From: SIG672 sp045657105
GTDB taxonomy: Bacteria; Bacillota; Clostridia; Oscillospirales; CAG-272
NCBI GenBank assembly: GCA_045657105.1
Contig: JAZOSN010000027.1
Span: forward strand, 1 to 9,594
Direction of reading: 5' to 3'
Length of the DNA: 9,594 bases
Of this stretch, positions 1 to 6,352 are shown piece by piece. The notes under the pieces are model-generated. The model saw nothing but the letters and a program-made list of their open reading frames with translations. It had not been told where the DNA came from and searched no databases. The position numbers were made by a program, and so were the translations under genes. Position 1 is the first letter of the stretch. Every line of letters starts with the position of its first letter.

Positions 1-924
1 TGCGACAGACTGTATTTCGGAGGGAATAATGATCTTGGTAGCCTGACCGTTAGCAACTCTCTCCATAGATTCAAGGCTTTTGAGTACGAGCGATTCTCTC
101 GATGCGCCTGCCTCGTTAATCATCTTGATACCGTCTGCGGTAGCCTGCTGAACCTTGAGAATAGCCTCTGCTTCACCCTCTGCTTCGAGGATCTTCGCTT
201 CCTTTTGAGCAGATGCTCTGAGGATCTCTGCCTGCTTTGCTGCCTCTGCTTCGAGGATCTTTGACTGCTTCTGACCTTCTGCGATAAGGATAGCGGATTT
301 CTTCTCACCCTCTGCACGAAGGATGGCTTCACGGCGCTCACGCTCTGCCTTCATCTGCTTCTCCATCGCTTCCTGAATTTCGCGAGGAGGAATGATGTTC
401 TTAAGCTCTACGCGGTTTACCTTGATTCCCCAAGGGTCGGTAGCCTCGTCGAGTATCGAGCGCATCTTGGTATTGATAACGTCACGCGAGGTGAGGGTAG
501 CGTCAAGCTCAAGGTCGCCTATGATGTTACGAAGAGTGGTAGCGGTAAGGTTTTCAATAGCTGCGATAGGATTAACGTGACCGTATGCAAAGAGCTTGCA
601 GTCGGTGATCTGATAGAATACTACGGTATCGATCTGCATCTTTACGTTGTCGCTCGTGATAACCGGCTGAGGCGGGAAGTCTGCAACCTGCTCCATAAGG
701 ACGATGTTCTTTGCAATTCTGTCGATAAAGGGTGCCTTGAAGCGCACGCCGGTCTGCCACGTCGAGTGGTATTTTCCGAGTCTTTCAACGACTACCGCGT
801 GTCCCTGAGGCACGATTTTAAGACAAGAGATGAAAATGATGAGAAGAAGTGCGATCGCGACACAGAATATAAGGGTGATGGGATCGATCTCATCGGACGC
901 GAGAATGATAGGTAAATAGTTCAT
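1..924 (-). CDS. SPFH/band 7 (stomatin/QmcA-like) membrane protein, C-terminus cut by window edge
   Basis: A protein of the SPFH/band 7 family (stomatin, flotillin, E. coli QmcA), membrane-associated scaffolds that oligomerise in membrane microdomains and often work with NfeD proteins. 308 codons are visible with no stop, so the last residues are missing. An N-terminal hydrophobic segment spans about residues 13-33. The SPFH domain runs about 35-190, with the family signatures IVPQGHAVVVERLGKY, the WQTGVRFKAPFID stretch, and the LRNIIGDLELDATLTSRD and WGIKVNRVELKNI segments. An Ala/Glu/Lys/Gln-rich coiled coil covers about 190-262, with five Ile-Leu pairs spaced exactly 11 residues apart. The ATG at 922-924 is preceded by AGGAGG six bases away. 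It is the last visible gene of the minus-strand operon, 34 bases after the NfeD gene. Family assignment is firm; the exact cellular role is not known from sequence. Confidence 0.93.
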   Translation of the reverse strand, partial: MNYLPIILASDEIDPITLIFCVAIALLLIIFISCLKIVPQGHAVVVERLGKYHSTWQTGVRFKAPFIDRIAKNIVLMEQVADFPPQPVITSDNVKMQIDTVVFYQITDCKLFAYGHVNPIAAIENLTATTLRNIIGDLELDATLTSRDVINTKMRSILDEATDPWGIKVNRVELKNIIPPREIQEAMEKQMKAERERREAILRAEGEKKSAILIAEGQKQSKILEAEAAKQAEILRASAQKEAKILEAEGEAEAILKVQQATADGIKMINEAGASRESLVLKSLESMERVANGQATKIIIPSEIQSVA

Positions 925-958
925 AAATGACCTCCTGTAAATAAATTATTTCTCGTTT

Positions 959-1417
959 TTACTTTTCACTTGTGGACGTTTCTGCTTTTATTTCAATTTT
1001 TTTGCAGATAAGCTTTACTCCGGCAATTCGCAGTACCTCTACGTGCTCGCCGATCTCGGCGCATTCTCCGTTTTCGAGGCGTGCAGACCAACGCTTGCCG
1101 TCGATCTTGACCTCGCCGGTTTCTGCCGAGGGATCAATTTTTTCGGTGACTACCGCTTCGCCGCCGATAACCATGTCGGTAACGTTTGTTGCCACGTGCT
1201 TGCTCTTTTTCGATAGCTTGCGGAAGCAGATGACGAGGATAAGCGATACCGCGAGGAACACGAGTATCTGTATCGGCTGCGGAACGTCGAAGAGCTCAAG
1301 CAGTATACATACTGCCGCCGCGGGCACAAACCAGAGAGATGTCAATCCTGCCGTCATACCCTCAACGATAAGCGCGAGTACGATTATGCCTATCCAGATA
1401 TAGATCATTGTTGACAT
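959..1417 (-). CDS. NfeD-like membrane protein (short form, OB-fold C-terminus)
   Basis: A 152-residue protein of the short NfeD type (like E. coli YbbJ, the partner of QmcA). Three hydrophobic segments (about residues 5-22, 24-43 and 48-65) are followed by a basic stretch (RKLSKKSK) and a soluble domain at about 82-145. That domain has the NfeD OB-fold pattern: GGEAVVTEKIDP, then GEVKIDGKRWSARLENG, then a G-E-x-V-E-V strand and a final hydrophobic strand. It lacks the ClpP-like serine protease domain of long NfeD proteins. The OB-fold is thought to contact the SPFH partner, and the SPFH gene lies directly downstream, as in many bacteria. The ATG at 1415-1417 has GGAAG about 7 bases upstream. 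An internal Met4 is possible but is further from the ribosome binding site. Confidence 0.9.
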   Translation of the reverse strand: MSTMIYIWIGIIVLALIVEGMTAGLTSLWFVPAAAVCILLELFDVPQPIQILVFLAVSLILVICFRKLSKKSKHVATNVTDMVIGGEAVVTEKIDPSAETGEVKIDGKRWSARLENGECAEIGEHVEVLRIAGVKLICKKIEIKAETSTSEK

Positions 1418-1448
1418 AATAGATCTTCCTTTCAGATTTATTTAACAT

Positions 1449-2171
1449 TTAATTTGTTTCCTGTTGCTTGTAGAATGCGATGTCGCTTATTTTTATCTTG
1501 CCGTTTGTTTCGAGAAGCTCGAACACGAGAGGACGCGACTCGTCACTGAGAATATCCCGACGGAAGGTTCCGTCATTGTCCTTTATGCAGTAGCTTACAT
1601 CGAAATAATAGACCGTACTGCCGACGTATTTTCCGTCCTTGTCACCATTTTCAAGATATGCGCTTCTGATCAGAGATACCTTTATATTATATATCTTCTG
1701 TGGCGAAAATACGAGTTCCTTCTTTGTGAAAAAATTCGTTGTGCCGTGCTTTTGGGCATAGCTTTCGGTGAAAAGGGAATAGTAGCTTTCGTATTCTCCT
1801 GCCTTTACGAGCTCAAAATAATCATAAAAGAGCTTGCAGGCAGATCCGTATTTTGACGGATCGCTATCGACCGAGAAGGTTTCGTGACCGTCTAAGGTGT
1901 AATAAAGAAGGCGGTCAAGCTGCATATACTGAGTATCGTCTTCAATGTTCAGATCGAAGTTCGGTGATCCGAAATACTGATCTCCGTAGAACTTTATCCA
2001 TGAATCGCGGTCGGTGTTATCCTCTTTCTTTGGAAAAAGAGCGTCCCAGTCAACGAAGGTCAGGATCGGAAGAATGATAAGAAGGGCGAGAGTCACACAT
2101 AAAAATATTACGGCTCTCTTTTTGTTCTTTGGCATTTTTGCATCTTTTGTTTCCATATTTTTCGTATCCAT
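1449..2171 (-). CDS. Unrecognised single-pass membrane protein with extracytoplasmic domain
   Basis: I do not recognise this 240-residue protein. The N-terminus is basic (KMPKNKKR at 12-19), followed by one membrane segment (about 20-40). The remaining roughly 200 residues should lie outside the membrane by the positive-inside rule. That part is rich in Tyr, Phe and Asp, including YYSLFTESYAQKHGTTNFFTKKEL, and ends in alternating beta-like segments (STVYYFDVSYCIKDN, then RPLVFELLETNGKIKISDIAFY). This pattern resembles small secreted alpha+beta domains of the NTF2/DUF4829 type, but that is only a guess. The ATG at 2169-2171 is chosen because GAGG (2179-2182) sits seven bases upstream. A GTG six bases earlier would leave only one base after that site. 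It is the promoter-proximal gene of the operon, 31 bases before the NfeD gene, so it may be a third partner of the SPFH complex. Confidence 0.8.
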   Translation of the reverse strand: MDTKNMETKDAKMPKNKKRAVIFLCVTLALLIILPILTFVDWDALFPKKEDNTDRDSWIKFYGDQYFGSPNFDLNIEDDTQYMQLDRLLYYTLDGHETFSVDSDPSKYGSACKLFYDYFELVKAGEYESYYSLFTESYAQKHGTTNFFTKKELVFSPQKIYNIKVSLIRSAYLENGDKDGKYVGSTVYYFDVSYCIKDNDGTFRRDILSDESRPLVFELLETNGKIKISDIAFYKQQETN

Positions 2172-2269
2172 AGGCACACCTCGCTTTCTTATCTAATATA
2201 TTATCACAGTACAGTCGCATTTTCAATCCTTTTTTACAAGATAATTGTGAATTTTCCGTCTGTATCTTG

Positions 2270-2298
2270 ATTATATCATACAATCTTGTGATTGTCAA
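2270..2298 (-). promoter_or_regulatory. Perfect sigma-A promoter for the SPFH operon, with inverted repeat in its spacer
   Basis: Read on the minus strand, TTGACA (2298-2293) and TATAAT (2275-2270) are both perfect and separated by 17 bases. Transcription should start near 2263, giving a leader of about 90 bases before the ATG at 2171. An inverted repeat, ACAATC-ttgt-GATTGT (2280-2295), lies in the spacer and overlaps the -35 box, a typical place for a repressor operator. A weaker second minus-strand promoter may lie downstream: TTGAAA (2226-2221) and GATAAT (2205-2200) with TG before the -10, but with a short 15-base spacer. Confidence 0.8.
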
Positions 2299-2353
2299 TA
2301 GGAATTATGAAATTTTATAAAATTTTTCAAATTTCAAGAAAATTCTATTAAAA

Positions 2354-2371
2354 ATGAAATTTTCATGAAAA
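2354..2371. promoter_or_regulatory. Possible operator: overlapping ATGAAA/TTTCAT half-sites upstream of the ligase promoter
   Basis: Three alternating half-sites lie in 18 bases: ATGAAA (2354-2359), TTTCAT (2361-2366) and ATGAAA (2365-2370). The last two form the palindrome TTTTCATGAAAA. The ten bases ATGAAATTTT also occur at 2307-2316, 47 bases upstream of the copy at 2354-2363, and a one-mismatch version of the palindrome core is at 2332-2341. The surroundings are A/T-rich, which makes chance symmetry more likely, so the call as a regulator site is tentative. Confidence 0.35.
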
Positions 2372-2373
2372 AC

Positions 2374-2402
2374 TTGACAAAACGCGCTTGTATGATTATA
2401 AT
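2374..2402 (+). promoter_or_regulatory. Perfect sigma-A promoter for the acyl ligase/ACP operon
   Basis: TTGACA (2374-2379), a 17-base spacer and TATAAT (2397-2402) match the sigma-A consensus exactly. Transcription should start near 2409, leaving a leader of only about 24 bases that carries the AAAGGAG ribosome binding site (2417-2423). Directly upstream is a very A/T-rich stretch (about 2301-2373) that could act as an UP element. It contains a perfect 12-base palindrome TTTTCATGAAAA (2360-2371) ending two bases before the -35 box. Confidence 0.88.
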
Positions 2403-2432
2403 GTTTATAGCTTATGAAAGGAGCTGATCGTT

Positions 2433-4151
2433 TTGGAATACGTTTTTGAAGAAAAAACAGTAAAAGATCTCAGACACCTTGTGCAGAGCAGTGCGGAGAG
2501 ATACGGTGAAAAGGATCTCTACGTTTACACGAGAAATAAGAAGCAGTTTACTTATAAATATAATGATCTGCTAAACAATATGAACTATCTCGGTACGGCT
2601 TTCTCGAAGCTGGGCATTATGGGAGGTACGGTTGCGGTTATCGGTGATAGCCATCCTATGTATTTTACCACCTACTTTGCTACGGTCAACGGAAACGGTG
2701 TTATCATTCCTCTTGATAAGGAGCTTGCGGACGAGGAAATAGTTAATTTCCTTAACCTCGCAAAGGCAGACGCGGTAGTTTATACCGAAAGCTTTAATAA
2801 CAGACTTGCAAAAAATGCAGATAAGCTTCCGAATATAAAGTATTTTATCCCGATATACGCGGATACTGAAAATGAAGTTACCGACAGAACGAAGGGAATC
2901 GACGAGATCATTACGCTCGGAAAAGAGGCGCTTGAAGGCGGCGATAATTCTTATACCGACGTCGAGATAGACCTTGAAAAGTGCTGTGCTATCATATTCA
3001 CCTCGGGTACGACCGGAACGAGTAAGGGTGTAATGCTCTGCCAGAGAAATCTGGTTACTGCAACCAACTCTTCCTGTACGACGATGTCGTTTATGACCTG
3101 TCACGAGTCGCTTCTCTCGGTGCTTCCTCCCAACCATACCTACGAAATGACCTGCGGACATCTCGCGGCTACGAATAAGGGTATGACCTCGTATCTTAAC
3201 GAGAGTCTTAAATACGTTACGAAAAACCTCTCGGCGTTCAAACCCTCGGTAATGGCGCTCGTTCCGCTTTTCGTGGAAACCTTCCACAAGAGAATTTGGG
3301 ATAATATCAGATCCAAGGGACTTGAAAAGAAGGTAAGATTTGCGATGTGGCTGAGTAATTTCCTCGGCTTCTTCGGAATTGATATAAGAAAGAAGCTCTT
3401 TGGAGAGATACTTGCGGCGTTCGGCGGAAACCTTAAATATCTGGTCTGCGGAGGCGCTCCTATTGATAAAGAGATAATCAAGGATTTCAGAGCCTTTGGC
3501 GTAAGAGTTCTTGAAGGCTACGGAATCACCGAATGCTCGCCTCTCGTTGCAGTAAATATCGGCGGACACGAGCGTTTCGGATCTGTCGGTTGGGCGGTTG
3601 ACGGCTGTGAGGTCAAGATCGAGCCTGAGGAAGGTCAGATGCAGGGCAAATACGAGGTCGGTGAGATACTCGTTAAGGGCGACAACGTAATGCTCGGATA
3701 CTATAACAACCCCGAGGCGACCGCAGATGTATTCACCGAGGACGGTTATTTCCGTACAGGTGACTACGGTTATATCGACGATGATAAATATATTTTCATT
3801 ACAGGACGTAAAAAGAACATAATTATTCTGAGTAACGGTAAAAATATTTATCCCGAGGAGATAGAGAGTTATCTTTCGCATATAGATATAATCAAGGAAT
3901 GTGTTGTCGTAGGTCAGGAAAACGCTTCGGGCGAGGTCGTTATTACCGCCATCGTTTATCCCGATCCCGATAAGAACGAGGGACTTTCAAACGACGAGAT
4001 TCTCGCGCGTATCAAGGAAGAGGTAAATGCGGTAAACCGCAAGCTTCCTGTGTTCAAGCAGGTTCACGAGGTCGTTCTTCGCGACAGTGAGTTTGAAAAG
4101 ACTACGTCCAGAAAGATCAAAAGACACACTATAAACAACGGAAATAAATAA
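2433..4151 (+). CDS. AMP-binding fatty acyl ligase (long-chain acyl-CoA or acyl-ACP synthetase)
   Basis: A 572-residue member of the ANL (adenylate-forming) superfamily. It should activate a fatty acid with ATP to an acyl-adenylate and pass it to a thiol, either CoA or the carrier protein encoded next door. Motifs in order: ATP-binding loop TSGTTGTSKG (190-199), GGAP (340-343), YGITECSP (363-370), TGD (442-444), hinge ITGRKKN (456-462) with NGKNIYPEEIE, and the C-terminal catalytic-lysine region TTSRKIKR (557-564, Lys561), where the usual Gly before Lys is Arg. Length and motifs fit long-chain acyl ligases. No transmembrane segment is evident. The start is TTG at 2433, nine bases after AAAGGAG and in frame with a normal N-terminus. 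It lies 41 bases before the ACP gene and shares its promoter. Carrier protein as acceptor is inferred from context, not shown by a motif. Confidence 0.93.
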   Translation: MEYVFEEKTVKDLRHLVQSSAERYGEKDLYVYTRNKKQFTYKYNDLLNNMNYLGTAFSKLGIMGGTVAVIGDSHPMYFTTYFATVNGNGVIIPLDKELADEEIVNFLNLAKADAVVYTESFNNRLAKNADKLPNIKYFIPIYADTENEVTDRTKGIDEIITLGKEALEGGDNSYTDVEIDLEKCCAIIFTSGTTGTSKGVMLCQRNLVTATNSSCTTMSFMTCHESLLSVLPPNHTYEMTCGHLAATNKGMTSYLNESLKYVTKNLSAFKPSVMALVPLFVETFHKRIWDNIRSKGLEKKVRFAMWLSNFLGFFGIDIRKKLFGEILAAFGGNLKYLVCGGAPIDKEIIKDFRAFGVRVLEGYGITECSPLVAVNIGGHERFGSVGWAVDGCEVKIEPEEGQMQGKYEVGEILVKGDNVMLGYYNNPEATADVFTEDGYFRTGDYGYIDDDKYIFITGRKKNIIILSNGKNIYPEEIESYLSHIDIIKECVVVGQENASGEVVITAIVYPDPDKNEGLSNDEILARIKEEVNAVNRKLPVFKQVHEVVLRDSEFEKTTSRKIKRHTINNGNK

Positions 4152-4192
4152 ATTTTTATTTATATCACATATTATTCTAAGGAGAATCTAAC

Positions 4193-4438
4193 ATGAACAA
4201 CGAACTTTTTGAAAAGGTAAAAGCAATACTCGTAGAGAATCTTCACGTGGACGAGTCTGAGATCGTACCGAGCGCAGAGCTTATCAATGATCTTGGAATC
4301 AGCTCTCTCGAGCTTGCGGACCTCATTTGCCTCTGCGAAGAGGAATTCGACATCACGATCGAGGACGACGACATTCATAAGTTTATCAGCGTTGAGGACG
4401 TTGTAAACTATCTTGACGATACTACCGAAGGTAAGTAA
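4193..4438 (+). CDS. Stand-alone acyl carrier protein
   Basis: An 81-residue acidic protein with the acyl carrier fold. Helix I is NELFEKVKAILVENL, and the phosphopantetheine site is LGISSLELADL (34-44) with Ser38 as the expected attachment residue. Helix III and IV follow (ISVEDVVNYLDD). The usual Asp-Ser-Leu is Ser-Ser-Leu here, a variation seen in specialised carrier proteins. It is probably not the housekeeping fatty-acid synthesis ACP, because no fab genes are nearby and it is paired with an acyl ligase. That suggests it accepts acyl groups made by the ligase. AAGGAG (4179-4184) lies eight bases before the ATG. It is followed by a strong hairpin. Confidence 0.93.
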   Translation: MNNELFEKVKAILVENLHVDESEIVPSAELINDLGISSLELADLICLCEEEFDITIEDDDIHKFISVEDVVNYLDDTTEGK

Positions 4439-4450
4439 GATCGGAAGCAT

Positions 4451-4483
4451 CGACCGACCGTGTTTTGACTGCGCGGTCGGTCG
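4451..4483 (+). terminator. Strong GC-rich hairpin after the ACP gene, weak U-tract
   Basis: CGACCGACCG (4451-4460) pairs perfectly with CGGTCGGTCG (4474-4483). Three more pairs (two G-U) extend the stem inward to leave a seven-base loop (4464-4470). It starts 12 bases after the ACP stop codon. The bases after it are cttaattaaaatt, not a run of T, so it may be a leaky terminator, an attenuator, or an mRNA-stabilising 3' structure that reduces expression of the next gene relative to the ACP. No clear promoter lies between it and the gene at 4528. Confidence 0.6.
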
Positions 4484-4527
4484 CTTAATTAAAATTAAAC
4501 TTGAAATAATAAAGGAGGGGCTTTGAG

Positions 4528-5286
4528 ATGATGCTTGTACTTAGCGGTGGCTTTACGGTAGGTGTATGTATATGGCTTGCGATACTTTCCGTTCTTGCGG
4601 TCTGTGTGCTTTTATATCTTGTTCCCGAAATAATGAAATACGCAAAGGTAAATAAGCTGAACGGCAGTCACGTAAGAGATAAAAGATTTGCGTCAGGGCT
4701 CCTTTCGGTTTATTTTAAGAAGAACGTTATCGAAAATCCTTATCTTCTTCGCACGGACAAGGACTGCCGCCCGGACGCCGACGTTGTCGTCGTTTGCGAG
4801 GGCGGAATAGTTGTTATCTCGGTAGAGGCGAGAGAAGGATATTTCGTAACTCCCAAAAAAGGCGTGTGGACAGTTCAGAACGGCGACGAGGTCAAGCGTA
4901 TTCCCAACCTCTTTGAGCGCGGAATGTACTACGTCAACGCCTGCTCGAATATCGCAAAGAGAAACGGTATCTCCTGTCCGATATACAATCTAGTTCTGCT
5001 TTCGGACGATAACGCCGAATACGACGAGGCTTCGGGAGATTCGGTACTGACAAACGATATTCTCATCTCCTGCATAAGGAGCTTAAAGAGAAAGGAAAAG
5101 CTCACCTCTGACGAGGTTTCGCGCCTTGTTGAGCTCTTCAAACAGAACGATAGCTATTGCAGAAAGCTTTTCGTTGAAAGCGCTTTTGACGACGGATTTA
5201 TTGACAAAAGCGAGCCTGCACCTGCCGTTGACGATACGGTAGATTACAGCGACGACGAAAACGACGACGGCGATAATTCGTGGTAA
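4528..5286 (+). CDS. Membrane-anchored protein with degenerate NERD-like domain and acidic tail
   Basis: A 252-residue protein I can only partly place. An N-terminal membrane segment (about 11-33) is followed by a domain (about 50-190) with the layout of NERD (nuclease-related) domains. It has Asp85 in PDADVVVVCEGGIVVISVEAREGYF, then a Trp strand (GVWT), then PNLFERGMYYVNA in place of the usual NP-x-x-Q helix, then IYNLVLLSDD and VLTNDILISCIRSL. The family's Glu-x-Lys catalytic pair aligns with Ser98-Val-Glu100, so nuclease activity is unlikely. The last 25 residues are mostly Asp, Glu and Asn, probably disordered. AAAGGAGGGG (4511-4520) precedes ATG-ATG at 4528/4531; either could start. It lies 89 bases after the ACP gene with the hairpin between and an intrinsic terminator behind, so it may belong to the same operon. 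The NERD link is by eye and moderately sure. Confidence 0.75.
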   Translation: MMLVLSGGFTVGVCIWLAILSVLAVCVLLYLVPEIMKYAKVNKLNGSHVRDKRFASGLLSVYFKKNVIENPYLLRTDKDCRPDADVVVVCEGGIVVISVEAREGYFVTPKKGVWTVQNGDEVKRIPNLFERGMYYVNACSNIAKRNGISCPIYNLVLLSDDNAEYDEASGDSVLTNDILISCIRSLKRKEKLTSDEVSRLVELFKQNDSYCRKLFVESAFDDGFIDKSEPAPAVDDTVDYSDDENDDGDNSW

Positions 5287-5290
5287 AATC

Positions 5291-5326
5291 AAAGCTTATT
5301 CTTCACTCGAAGGATAAGCTTTTTTT
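5291..5326 (+). terminator. Intrinsic (rho-independent) terminator
   Basis: A 14-base-pair stem (5291-5304 with 5309-5322, one G-U pair) closes a four-base loop ACTC and runs into a T-tract ending at 5326. It begins five bases after the stop of the NERD-like gene and ends the ligase/ACP transcription unit. Confidence 0.88.
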
Positions 5327-5348
5327 ATGTAAAAATTCGGCTTTTCAC

Positions 5349-5376
5349 TTGACATATATCAAATTAGTGATAAAAT
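5349..5376 (+). promoter_or_regulatory. Sigma-A promoter for the metallophosphoesterase
   Basis: TTGACA (5349-5354), a 16-base spacer and TAAAAT (5371-5376, five of six) lie between the terminator and the gene. A start near 5383 would leave a leader of about 27 bases that contains the GGGAG ribosome binding site (5399-5403). Confidence 0.7.
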
Positions 5377-5409
5377 AATAGTGTAACTTTGTGATTTTGG
5401 GAGCTTGTT

Positions 5410-6276
5410 ATGACAGGAAATACTTTACATAAAACAGTAAATAAAGCGCTTTGTGTGATCGTCACTCTTCTCGCTTTGTTACTAATAATTTGCTTCTTGG
5501 CATTTGACGTTCGCCTTAAAGTTAAAAAATATGAAATTGACAGTGATAAAATAGATAACGGCGTTCGGATCGCGCTCGTGACCGACCTGCACTCTTGCTT
5601 TTACGGCGAACAGCAGAAAAAACTCATTGATGCTCTTGATAAACAAAGCCCCGATGTCGTTCTGCTCGGCGGAGATATATTTGACGATGTTATAGACGAT
5701 GTAAATACAGAAATCTTTATTAAGGATATTTCGAAGAAATATCCTTGCTACTACGTTACCGGAAATCACGAATGGTGGAGCGGCAAAACGGCGTTTCTTA
5801 AAAAGATGTCTATACTTGAAGAAAACGGCGTCACGATACTGAAAAATGAGGTAGAAACAGTCGAAATAAACGGCGAAAAAATAAATATTTGCGGTATAGA
5901 CGATCCCGCTTCTTACGCTCTTGAAAAGGGAGAAACCGTTTTAGATGTTAAACAGCGCCTTGAACTTGTCGAGTCTTTGTCGCAAAACGGAAATTATACG
6001 CTCCTGCTCAGTCATCGCCCGGAGCTTTTCGAAACGTACATACAGTATGATTTCAATCTCGTGCTAAGCGGTCATGCACACGGTGGACAGTGGCGTGTAC
6101 CGTTTATTGTGAACGGAGTGTATGCACCGAACCAAGGTGTTTTTCCTGAATATGCAGGCGGATTTTATGAGGAAAACCAAACGTCGATGATAGTCAGTCG
6201 GGGACTTGCGAGAGAAACTACGCGTGTTCCGCGCATCTTTAACCGTCCGGAGCTTGTTATAATCGACCTCAAATAA
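5410..6276 (+). CDS. Membrane-anchored calcineurin-like metallophosphoesterase (YaeI/YkuE type)
   Basis: A 288-residue phosphoesterase with a dinuclear metal site. An N-terminal membrane segment (about 13-32) anchors it, so the catalytic domain probably faces outward. All family motifs are intact: D59-L-H61 (VTDLH), GGDIFDD with Asp89, GNHEWW with Asn119 and His120, SHRPE with His202, and GHAHGGQ with His222 and His224. This set and the length match the YaeI/YkuE group, some of which act on lipid-linked or nucleotide-sugar phosphoesters. The substrate here cannot be told. Unlike B. subtilis YkuE, no twin-arginine signal is visible. The ATG at 5410 has GGGAG six bases upstream. It has its own promoter and follows a terminator, so it is separate from the genes before it. 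No clear terminator follows it. Confidence 0.92.
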   Translation: MTGNTLHKTVNKALCVIVTLLALLLIICFLAFDVRLKVKKYEIDSDKIDNGVRIALVTDLHSCFYGEQQKKLIDALDKQSPDVVLLGGDIFDDVIDDVNTEIFIKDISKKYPCYYVTGNHEWWSGKTAFLKKMSILEENGVTILKNEVETVEINGEKINICGIDDPASYALEKGETVLDVKQRLELVESLSQNGNYTLLLSHRPELFETYIQYDFNLVLSGHAHGGQWRVPFIVNGVYAPNQGVFPEYAGGFYEENQTSMIVSRGLARETTRVPRIFNRPELVIIDLK

Positions 6277-6309
6277 CAAATACACGTATATAAAAGTTTT
6301 TGAAAGGGT

Positions 6310-6341
6310 ACGGGAAAAGTTTTTTCAACAAGTTTTCCTGT
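6310..6341 (+). promoter_or_regulatory. Hairpin just upstream of copA, possible leader or operator
   Basis: In the 76-base gap before copA, bases 6310-6318 pair with 6333-6341 (nine pairs, one G-U) around a 14-base loop. No T-run follows, so it is not a standard terminator. I see no CopY box (TACAnnTGTA) and no clear CsoR-type operator. The only promoter-like boxes are poor (TCGACC at 6263-6268 with TATATA at 6287-6292, 18-base spacer). Function unknown. Confidence 0.35.
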
Positions 6342-6352
6342 GAAAATAAAAA

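Noticed and set aside
177..261. Direct repeats as a CRISPR or mobile-element trace
   Set aside because: The 19-base copies are in frame within a coiled-coil coding region and spaced by whole protein repeat units.
972..1403. Open frame on the plus strand across the NfeD gene
   Set aside because: Shadow of a well-supported gene with a good ribosome binding site on the minus strand.
2172..2177. GTG start six bases upstream for the unrecognised membrane protein
   Set aside because: Would leave one base between the GAGG site and the start codon; the ATG at 2171 has proper seven-base spacing.
2571..3881. Long open frame (436 codons) on the minus strand inside the acyl ligase gene
   Set aside because: Exactly antisense to a gene with all family motifs; its translation matches no family I know and is a by-product of codon use on the other strand.
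6277..6352. CopY or CsoR operator before copA
   Set aside because: No TACAnnTGTA and no convincing GC-rich CsoR-type dyad; only a short hairpin is present.
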